7,814 bases of DNA from Candidatus Hydrogenedentota bacterium (GTDB taxonomy: Bacteria > Hydrogenedentota > Hydrogenedentia > Hydrogenedentales > SLHB01): the NCBI GenBank assembly GCA_022706165.1, contig JAKJDA010000082.1, forward strand, positions 1,820-9,633, written 5' to 3'. A model generated the notes under the pieces. It was not told the DNA's origin. It did no database searches and worked only from the letters and a program-made list of their open reading frames with translations. A program made the translations under genes and the position numbers. Shown here piece after piece: positions 1 through 4,726 of the stretch. The number at the start of each line of letters is the position of its first letter. The first letter of the stretch is position 1.

Positions 1-1
1 C

Positions 2-352
2 GCCATCACCTTCAATCCGATCGAGATGGCCGACAACATGAAAAAGATGGGCGGCGTGATTATGGGCGTGCGGCCCGGCAAAGCCACTGCGGAATACCTC
101 AACCGCGTGATGACCCGCATCACCCTGGTAGGCTCCCTGTTCCTGGCGGCCGTGGCCCTGCTTCCCAAAGGCGTCAACAACATGATGGGCGTGAACAACT
201 GGGAAATCGCCAGTTTCTTCGGCGGCACCAGTCTGCTCATCTTGGTCGGCGTGGCCCTCGACACGGTGCGCCAAATAGAAACGCACCTGGTAATGCGCAA
301 TTACGAAGGCTTCATGAAAGGCGGCCGCCGCGTGCGTGGCCGCCGCATGTAG
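2..352 (+). CDS. secY: SecY preprotein translocase channel subunit, C-terminal 116 residues (5' truncated)
   Basis: The gene enters from the left edge; the first full codon is at base 2 and the stop is TAG at 350-352. SecY is the membrane pore of the Sec translocon and works with SecE, SecG and SecA. The visible part holds the cytoplasmic loop between helices 8 and 9 ([12 protein letters not shown], then [13 protein letters not shown]), helix 9 ([17 protein letters not shown]), a short periplasmic stretch, and helix 10 starting at the family signature [16 protein letters not shown] basic cytoplasmic tail ends in RGRRM. These match SecY closely, so identity is firm. One residue is unusual: the loop normally reads IPG-I/V-RPG and here reads IMGVRPG. 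The ATG at 26 is an internal Met, not a start. adk begins 18 nt downstream, so the two genes are probably cotranscribed, as in most spc operons. Confidence 0.97.
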   Translation, partial: AITFNPIEMADNMKKMGGVIMGVRPGKATAEYLNRVMTRITLVGSLFLAAVALLPKGVNNMMGVNNWEIASFFGGTSLLILVGVALDTVRQIETHLVMRNYEGFMKGGRRVRGRRM

Positions 353-370
353 CCGGATTCAAGAGGGCAC

Positions 371-1042
371 ATGACGCTTCGAATCGTATTGCTGGGCGCT
401 CCGGGCGCGGGAAAAGGCACCCAGGCGCAACGGCTGGCCGCGACGCACGGGCTGGTTCATATTTCAACCGGCGACATGTTCCGCGCGCACCTCAAGCAAG
501 GCACGGAGTTGGGCCAGCGGGTTCAGGACTATTTGAGCAGCGGCCGCTTGGTCCCGGACGACCTGACCTGCGCGATCGTGACGGACCGCTTGGTTCAGCC
601 GGACTGCGCCCAGGGGTACATTTTGGACGGTTTTCCGCGTTCCGCCCCGCAAGCCGAGGCATTGGACGCGTTTTTTACGGACAACGGCCAGAAACTCGAT
701 GTGGCGGTGGACATCGCCGTCGCGGACGAAGACATTGTAGACCGTTTGTCGGCGCGCCGGAGCTGTCCGGCATGCGGCGCGATTTACAACTTGAAATACG
801 GCCCCTCGAAACGCGGGGGCCTGTGCGATCGCGAAAACTGCTCGGGCGAATTGATCCTGCGCGACGACGACCGCGAAGAGACGATTCGAAAACGGTTGCA
901 GGTCTACCATCAAACGACCGCGCCCGTGATCGGCTATTACGGCAACCAGGGCATCCTGAAGACCGTGGACGCGACGGGCTTGACGCCGGACGACGTTTTC
1001 GCTCGCATAGAAGAGATTTTGTGCGGACTAAAGGGCGCATAA
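371..1042 (+). CDS. adk: Adenylate kinase, long form with Cys4 zinc-finger LID
   Basis: This cytoplasmic enzyme interconverts ATP + AMP and 2 ADP. The 223-residue protein has the P-loop GAPGAGKGT at residues 9-17, the AMP-site segment HISTGDMFR around 30-38, and DGFPR at 86-90. The LID domain is about 125-165 and is followed by RDDD (164-167) with arginines after it. The LID carries Cys132, Cys135, Cys152 and Cys157, a structural zinc site typical of Gram-positive and many other bacterial enzymes. The last pair is spaced CX4C, whereas the classical arrangement is CX2C, so the knuckle is two residues longer. The ATG start follows an AGAGGG Shine-Dalgarno-like run at 362-367 with a short spacer, and places the P-loop at the usual distance from the N-terminus. 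The 3' end overlaps map by 22 nt. Length and motifs are complete; function is near certain. Confidence 0.98.
   Translation: MTLRIVLLGAPGAGKGTQAQRLAATHGLVHISTGDMFRAHLKQGTELGQRVQDYLSSGRLVPDDLTCAIVTDRLVQPDCAQGYILDGFPRSAPQAEALDAFFTDNGQKLDVAVDIAVADEDIVDRLSARRSCPACGAIYNLKYGPSKRGGLCDRENCSGELILRDDDREETIRKRLQVYHQTTAPVIGYYGNQGILKTVDATGLTPDDVFARIEEILCGLKGA
1009..1016 (+). promoter_or_regulatory. Shine-Dalgarno-like site for map, inside adk
   Basis: AGAAGAGA lies 4 nt before the GTG at 1021, within the adk coding sequence. It is purine-rich but not a perfect anti-16S match. It supports choosing GTG 1021, since no ATG occurs in the map frame between there and the conserved PIRTEEEI segment. Confidence 0.5.
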
Positions 1043-1818
1043 GCCAAGGCGTCCCGATCCGGACCGAGGAGGAGATTGCGATCCTCCGCGAGGCGAACCG
1101 GATCGTGGCGGATGTCCTGGCGGCGTTGGCCGCGCTCGTGAAGCCGGGCGTCACGAGCGGAGAACTGGATGCGCTGGGCGAGCAAATGATCCGACAGGCC
1201 GGCGCGACGCCCTCGTTCCTGGGGTACCACGGCTATCCGGCGTCGACGTGCATATCGGTGGATGCCGAGGTGATACACGGCATCCCTGGAAAACGGACGA
1301 TCCGGGAAGGCGAACTGGTCAGCATCGACGTGGGCGCCTACTACAACGGCTATCACGGCGATGCGGCGGTGACGGTGCCGGCGGGCGAGGTGGATGCGCT
1401 TCGGACCCGGTTGATGACGACGACAGACCGGGCGTTGGCGCAGGGCATCCGCGCGGCGCGAGCGGGAAATTATCTGGAAGATGTTTCCCGGGCCGTGCAG
1501 AGCGTTTGCGAAGCAGAACGTTTTTCGGTGGTTCGGGCCTTCGTGGGGCATGGCATTGGCCAGCAGATGCACGAAGAGCCTCAGATACCGAATTTTGTGA
1601 CGGGCGACCGGGGCCCGAGGCTTCGGCCCGGCATGGTGCTCGCGATCGAGCCCATGGTGAATGCAGGCAGCCCCGATGTGCGGGTGCTGGCCGACGGATG
1701 GACGGCCGTCACGCGTGACGGCAAGCCCAGCGCGCATTTCGAGCACAGCATTGTGGTGCGCGAAGGCGACGCGGAGGTTCTTTCGGTGTCGCCCTACCAC
1801 CTATGGGGACAGGGCTGA
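1021..1818 (+). CDS. map: Type I methionine aminopeptidase
   Basis: MetAP removes the initiator methionine from nascent proteins in the cytoplasm using a two-metal centre. With GTG 1021 as start the product is 265 residues, close to the 250-265 of type I enzymes. The pita-bread fold ligands are all recognisable: Asp103 (SIDVG), Asp114 (YHGD), His177 (GHGIG), Glu210 (AIEPM) and Glu241 (HFEHS). His86 (IHGIP) and His184 (MHEEP) match the conserved active-site histidines. There is no N-terminal SH3-type extension. The frame stays open upstream to about 772 inside adk, but that stretch is arginine-rich shadow coding without family similarity, so I rejected earlier starts. The start overlaps the adk 3' end by 22 nt, which suggests translational coupling. 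The order adk-map-infA is common in Firmicutes-like spc operons. The exact start is the only doubtful point. Confidence 0.95.
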   Translation: MRTKGRISQGVPIRTEEEIAILREANRIVADVLAALAALVKPGVTSGELDALGEQMIRQAGATPSFLGYHGYPASTCISVDAEVIHGIPGKRTIREGELVSIDVGAYYNGYHGDAAVTVPAGEVDALRTRLMTTTDRALAQGIRAARAGNYLEDVSRAVQSVCEAERFSVVRAFVGHGIGQQMHEEPQIPNFVTGDRGPRLRPGMVLAIEPMVNAGSPDVRVLADGWTAVTRDGKPSAHFEHSIVVREGDAEVLSVSPYHLWGQG

Positions 1819-1835
1819 AAGCCGACGAAGAGGAT

Positions 1836-2054
1836 ATGCAAAAGGAAGACGCTATAGAGGTAGAAGGCACGGTGGTGGAACCCCTGCCCAACGCCATGTT
1901 CCGCGTTCAATTGAAAAACGGACACATGGTGTTGGCGCACATTTCAGGAAAGATGCGCATGAACTTCATCCGCATCCTTCCGGGAGACCGCGTAAAGCTG
2001 GAGATGTCGCCCTACGATCTGACGCGGGGCCGCATCACCTACCGGTATAAATAG
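1836..2054 (+). CDS. infA: Translation initiation factor IF-1
   Basis: IF-1 binds the ribosomal A site of the 30S subunit and assists IF-2 and IF-3 during initiation. The 72-residue product is exactly the usual bacterial length and forms a single S1/OB-fold domain. Family blocks are visible in order: [17 protein letters not shown] (residues 3-20), FRV-L-NGH (22-30), LAHISGKMR (33-41), IRILPGD (45-51), and [13 protein letters not shown] (58-70). I chose ATG 1836 because it gives the canonical MxKED start and follows GAAGAGG at 1827-1833. The in-frame ATG at 1803 would add 11 unconserved residues and overlap map. The gene lies 17 nt after map and 47 nt before rpmJ. Confidence 0.97.
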   Translation: MQKEDAIEVEGTVVEPLPNAMFRVQLKNGHMVLAHISGKMRMNFIRILPGDRVKLEMSPYDLTRGRITYRYK

Positions 2055-2091
2055 TCCGCCGGGGCCGGGACAGGCCGCCGAGGACGCGAAT

Positions 2092-2095
2092 GGAG
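2092..2095 (+). promoter_or_regulatory. Shine-Dalgarno site deciding the rpmJ start
   Basis: GGAG lies 6 nt before ATG 2102, an ideal spacing. The in-frame ATG at 2090 overlaps this site and would add four residues (META) absent from the L36 family, so 2102 is preferred. Confidence 0.6.
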
Positions 2096-2101
2096 ACGGC
2101 A

Positions 2102-2215
2102 ATGAAGGTGCGCAGTTCGGTGAAAAAAATTTGTGAAAAGTGCAAGATTATCCGCCGGTATGGCAGCGTCCGCGTGATTTGCATCAATCCGCGGCACAAG
2201 CAGCGTCAAGGCTAG
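2102..2215 (+). CDS. rpmJ: 50S ribosomal protein L36, zinc-binding (C+) form
   Basis: This 37-residue protein of the large subunit is often missed by gene callers because of its size. It begins MKVRSSVKK and ends RHKQRQG, the standard L36 layout. Cys11, Cys14, Cys27 and His32 form the CX2C-X12-CX4H zinc ribbon of the C+ paralogue type. Some bacteria carry a C- copy lacking these ligands, regulated by zinc through Zur; this copy keeps all four, so it should need zinc. It sits between infA and rpsM, its usual place. The stop TAG at 2213-2215 is 16 nt before rpsM. Confidence 0.97.
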   Translation: MKVRSSVKKICEKCKIIRRYGSVRVICINPRHKQRQG

Positions 2216-2231
2216 CAGGGAGACCCTTCGC

Positions 2232-2597
2232 ATGGCACGTATTGTAGGCATAGACCTTCCCCGCGACAAGCGCATAGAAGCCGGGCTCCAGTACATTCTG
2301 GGCATTGGCCCGACCCGCGCCAAGGAAGTGCTGCAAAAAACGGGCGTGAATCCCGACGCCCGGGTGCGCGACCTGACCGACGAGGAAGTCAGCAGACTGA
2401 CCTCCTTCATCACCAACACCTACAAGGTGGAAGGCGACCTGCGGCGCGAAGTCACAGGAAACATCAAACGCCTGATGGACATCAACAGTTACCGGGGCCA
2501 GCGCCACAAGCGCGGGTTGCCGGTGCGCGGACAGCGGACGCACACGAATGGGCGGACGCGCAAGGGACCGCGCGGCGCCACGGTTAAGAAGAAATAG
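2232..2597 (+). CDS. rpsM: 30S ribosomal protein S13
   Basis: S13 sits in the head of the small subunit, contacts P-site tRNA and forms bridges to the large subunit. The 121-residue product starts [16 protein letters not shown], has the helix-two-turn-helix segment [14 protein letters not shown] at about 21-34, and carries the conserved block [18 protein letters not shown] (about 87-104). The basic tail ends [11 protein letters not shown] and is the part that reaches tRNA. AGGGAG at 2217-2222 is 9 nt upstream of the ATG. The TAG stop overlaps the Shine-Dalgarno sequence of rpsK, so the two are likely translated in succession. In E. coli this gene opens the S4-regulated alpha operon; no comparable leader is visible here, where only 16 nt separate it from rpmJ. 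Confidence 0.98.
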   Translation: MARIVGIDLPRDKRIEAGLQYILGIGPTRAKEVLQKTGVNPDARVRDLTDEEVSRLTSFITNTYKVEGDLRREVTGNIKRLMDINSYRGQRHKRGLPVRGQRTHTNGRTRKGPRGATVKKK

Positions 2598-2601
2598 GAG
2601 G
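2596..2601 (+). promoter_or_regulatory. Strong Shine-Dalgarno site for rpsK
   Basis: AGGAGG is a full anti-16S match that begins within the rpsM stop codon and lies 10 nt before GTG 2612. It supports the GTG start of rpsK; no ATG is available nearby in frame. Confidence 0.7.
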
Positions 2602-2611
2602 CACTGTTCAA

Positions 2612-3010
2612 GTGGCTAAGGAAAAACGGAAAGCCAAAACCAAAAAGCGCCGCAGCGCCCTAACGGTGACGTCGGGCGTCGCGCATATCCAGGCAACGTT
2701 CAACAACACCATCGTCTCGATCACCGATCTACAAGGCAACGTCGTGGCCTGGTCCAGCGCCGGCCAAGTAGGGTTCGTCGGATCGCGCAAAAGCACGGCC
2801 TTCGCCGCGCAAGTCGCCGCCGAAGCCGCGACCCAAAAAGCCCGCGAAGCGGGATTGCGCGACGTCAAAGTCGAGGTGTGCGGGCCGGGTGCGGGCCGCG
2901 AATCGGCGATTCGGGCCATTCAGGCCGCCGGCCTTGATATCACCCTGATTCGCGACGTGACGAGCATACCGCACAACGGGTGCCGGCCGCCCAAACGGCG
3001 GCGCGTCTAG
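2612..3010 (+). CDS. rpsK: 30S ribosomal protein S11
   Basis: S11 lies on the platform of the small subunit beside the mRNA exit and helps select correct tRNA pairing. The 132-residue product is initiated at GTG, giving [14 protein letters not shown], a basic N-terminus typical of the family. The core follows: [17 protein letters not shown] (about 23-39), [21 protein letters not shown] (about 48-68), and the C-terminal signature [19 protein letters not shown], then [18 protein letters not shown]. These match S11 throughout. In E. coli rpsD (S4) follows directly; here an 85-nt gap with hairpins leads to rpoA and no S4 gene is present in the window. Confidence 0.98.
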   Translation: MAKEKRKAKTKKRRSALTVTSGVAHIQATFNNTIVSITDLQGNVVAWSSAGQVGFVGSRKSTAFAAQVAAEAATQKAREAGLRDVKVEVCGPGAGRESAIRAIQAAGLDITLIRDVTSIPHNGCRPPKRRRV

Positions 3011-3026
3011 TTCGGGTCGCAGGAAC

Positions 3027-3046
3027 GAATCCGGTATTGCGGATTC
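3027..3046 (+). promoter_or_regulatory. Inverted repeat in the rpsK-rpoA gap
   Basis: GAATCCG (3027-3033) and CGGATTC (3040-3046) are perfect 7-nt complements around a 6-nt loop. No T-run follows, so a simple terminator is unlikely. It could be an RNA-stability, attenuator or protein-binding hairpin in the mRNA; its role is not shown by the sequence. Confidence 0.4.
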
Positions 3047-3070
3047 TGGACGGGGCCGAGGCCCAAACAC

Positions 3071-3086
3071 CCCGGTTGCCGGGAGG
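3071..3086 (+). promoter_or_regulatory. rpoA ribosome binding site within a small GC hairpin
   Basis: CCCGG (3071-3075) can pair with CCGGG (3079-3083) across a TTG loop. The right arm runs into GGGAGG (3081-3086), the Shine-Dalgarno sequence 9 nt before ATG 3096. Pairing would partly hide the ribosome binding site. An alternative pairing of CGGGG (3051-3055) with CCCCG (3070-3074) would free it. Switching is an inference only. Confidence 0.35.
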
Positions 3087-3095
3087 CGGGAACGC

Positions 3096-4157
3096 ATGAT
3101 TGCTAAAGAATTTGTACTGCCAAGAACAGTCCGAATAGAAGAAGGCGCGACGGGTAGCTATGCCCGCTTCGTCGTAGAGCCTTTCGAGCGCGGTTACGGC
3201 ACGACCGTGGGGAACTCGCTCCGTCGCGTGTTGCTGGCCAGCCTGGAAGGCGCCGCCGTTACGGCGATCCGTTTTGAAGGCGTTCAGCACGAATTCTCGG
3301 CGATCCCGGGCATCAAAGAAGACGTCACGGACATCGTCCTGAACTTCAAGCAATGCCAGCTTCGGTTGAACCGGAACGAACCCATCATCTTTTCCTTCGT
3401 ACACAAAGGCAAAGGCGAGGTGACTGCCGGCGACATCTTCCGCGATGTGGACGTCGACGTGTTTAACCCCGACAAAGTCATTTTCACCGCAACCGCGGCC
3501 ACGGCCAACGTCGAGATGGAAATCAAAGTGGCCCACGGGCGCGGCTACGTCACCGCCGACCATTTCGAGCTCGAGCACGCGCCCATCGGCACGGTCTACC
3601 TCGATGCCGGCTTTTCGCCGGTGACGAAGGTGAATTTTTTGGTGGAGGACGCGCGCGTCGGCCAGATGACCGACTACGATCGCCTCATTCTGGACGTGTG
3701 GACGAACGGATCGCTGACGCCGCAAGACGCCTTGCAAGAGGCGGCCAAGCTGCTGATTGATCACATGCAAATTTTCGTGCGCGAAACCGAATCCTCCGAA
3801 GAAGCCGGCGGCAGCCTGATCGGCGTGGAAGACCCTGAGCTCATGCGCAAGCTCTCTCGCTCGGTGGACGAACTGGAGTTGAGCGTGCGCGCGGCCAATT
3901 GCCTGAAAGCCGCGAATATCCGGACCATCGCCGACCTTGTCGTGCGCCAGGAATCCGAAATGCTCCACTTCCCGAACTTCGGGAAGAAAAGCCTCGACGA
4001 GATCAAGGTCATCCTGGAAACCTTGGGTTTGACCTTTGGCATGCAGGTGGCAGGCGTTGCCGCGCCATCCGTTTCGTTCCCCACGCTTTCGTCGCTCGGC
4101 GAAATCGACGACGACGAAATTTTCGATGACGATGAAGAAGAAGACGAAGACGAGTAA
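3096..4157 (+). CDS. rpoA: DNA-directed RNA polymerase alpha subunit with acidic C-terminal tail
   Basis: The alpha dimer nucleates assembly of RNA polymerase, and its C-terminal domain binds promoter UP elements and activators. The 353-residue product is longer than the E. coli protein (329). The N-terminal domain (about 1-232) has FERGYGTTVGNSLRRVLL at 31-47, the dimer and beta-contact region. A linker (about 233-250) is followed by the alpha-CTD (about 252-316). Residues there match E. coli by type and even number: Val257, Asp258 and Glu261 (sigma-contact determinant), Arg265, Asn268, Cys269, Lys271, and Gly296, Lys298, Ser299 (DNA contact). After GMQV the protein continues with a Pro/Ser linker and a tail at 336-353 in which 15 of 18 residues are Asp or Glu. 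UP-element recognition should be intact; the tail's role is unknown. ATG 3096 follows GGGAGG. Cotranscription with rplQ (18-nt gap) is likely. Confidence 0.98.
   Translation: MIAKEFVLPRTVRIEEGATGSYARFVVEPFERGYGTTVGNSLRRVLLASLEGAAVTAIRFEGVQHEFSAIPGIKEDVTDIVLNFKQCQLRLNRNEPIIFSFVHKGKGEVTAGDIFRDVDVDVFNPDKVIFTATAATANVEMEIKVAHGRGYVTADHFELEHAPIGTVYLDAGFSPVTKVNFLVEDARVGQMTDYDRLILDVWTNGSLTPQDALQEAAKLLIDHMQIFVRETESSEEAGGSLIGVEDPELMRKLSRSVDELELSVRAANCLKAANIRTIADLVVRQESEMLHFPNFGKKSLDEIKVILETLGLTFGMQVAGVAAPSVSFPTLSSLGEIDDDEIFDDDEEEDEDE
4101..4154 (+). repeat. Low-complexity GAC/GAA codon run encoding the acidic RpoA tail
   Basis: The last 18 codons of rpoA are almost all GAC, GAT, GAA or GAG, interrupted by Ile337, Ile342 and Phe343. 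This is a simple-sequence stretch that could expand or contract by slippage. The frame is in phase and closes at TAA 4155-4157. Confidence 0.8.
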
Positions 4158-4175
4158 CCGAAAGGATTACGACCG

Positions 4176-4550
4176 ATGAGGCATCGTAAGGAAGGCCGCC
4201 GGCTGGGACGAACGAGTTCGCACCGCGAGGCCACGATGAAAAATCTCGCCCTGGCGCTGTTCAAGTACAACGCTATCCGGACCACCGTGGCGAAATCGAA
4301 GGAACTGCGCAAATTCGCCGAGCCGCTGATTACGCTGGCGAAAACCGATTCCGTCGCGAACCGGCGCTTGGCCTTCGCCGCTCTCCGGAGCGACGAAGTG
4401 GTTCGCAAGCTGTTCACCGAGATCGCGCCGTCCTATGCGCAACGGCCGGGCGGTTACACGCGCATTTTGCGGCTGGACAATCGCCCTGGCGACGCCGCCC
4501 CCATGGCTCGCATCGAGCTGGTCGGCATCGGCGAATACAAGGCGGATTGA
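4176..4550 (+). CDS. rplQ: 50S ribosomal protein L17
   Basis: L17 is a large-subunit protein near the polypeptide exit tunnel. The 124-residue product opens with [19 protein letters not shown] and continues [36 protein letters not shown], the family's signature N-terminal half (residues 1-57). It ends with a segment rich in [24 protein letters not shown] (about 91-115), also typical. AAAGGA at 4161-4166 lies 9 nt before the ATG. It is the last gene of the cluster: 18 nt after rpoA and followed by hairpins and a convergent gene. Length is normal and nothing is missing. Confidence 0.98.
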   Translation: MRHRKEGRRLGRTSSHREATMKNLALALFKYNAIRTTVAKSKELRKFAEPLITLAKTDSVANRRLAFAALRSDEVVRKLFTEIAPSYAQRPGGYTRILRLDNRPGDAAPMARIELVGIGEYKAD

Positions 4551-4556
4551 CGGCGG

Positions 4557-4588
4557 TCTGCGGGCGGCATATCCGAGAGGCCCGCGGA
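4557..4588 (+). terminator. First hairpin after rplQ, possible weak terminator
   Basis: TCTGCGGGC (4557-4565) can pair with GCCCGCGGA (4580-4588) to give nine pairs including one G-U, with a 14-nt loop, starting 6 nt after the rplQ stop. The only T-rich stretch downstream is TTCTGTCTTTT at 4601-4611, about 12 nt away, too far for a classic intrinsic terminator. It may instead protect the mRNA 3' end. Confidence 0.4.
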
Positions 4589-4647
4589 AACGCATTGAAC
4601 TTCTGTCTTTTCGCGCGCGCCCCGAAGCCGCGAGATCATGAAACGCA

Positions 4648-4677
4648 GCGGGAGCAGGCCTGAAGGCCTGCTCCCGC
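4648..4677. terminator. Convergent hairpin, probable bidirectional terminator
   Basis: GCGGGAGCAGGCC (4648-4660) is perfectly complementary to 4665-4677 around a TGAA loop, a 13-bp stem that is by far the strongest in the window. It lies between the ends of two convergent genes: rplQ ends at 4550 on + and the large gene ends at 4727 on -. Neither side has a long T-run: GTTCGCTT follows on + and TGCGTTTCATG on -. Termination in both directions is the likely role, but efficiency without a U-tract is uncertain. Confidence 0.7.
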
Positions 4678-4726
4678 GTTCGCTTACCTTTGGATGCACA
4701 AAGGCCCGCCCTTGCGCCCTCCGCTC

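Noticed and set aside
772..1020. Upstream extension of the map frame inside adk
   Set aside because: The extra residues are Arg-rich and match nothing in methionine aminopeptidases. The product would be about 83 residues too long, and adk is clearly coding in another frame.
937..1800. Long open frame antisense to map
   Set aside because: It lies entirely opposite a well-conserved gene, has Arg/His-rich composition typical of GC-rich shadow frames, and shows no recognisable domain.
1803..1835. Earlier in-frame ATG for infA
   Set aside because: It would add 11 unconserved residues and overlap the end of map. ATG 1836 gives the exact 72-residue IF-1 with a nearby ribosome binding site.
2090..2101. 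Earlier in-frame ATG for rpmJ
   Set aside because: It would overlap the Shine-Dalgarno sequence and add four residues not found in L36.
2940..3968. Long open frame antisense to rpoA and the end of rpsK
   Set aside because: It mirrors the conserved + strand genes and crosses their intergenic gap. The product looks like antisense shadow coding, with no family motif.
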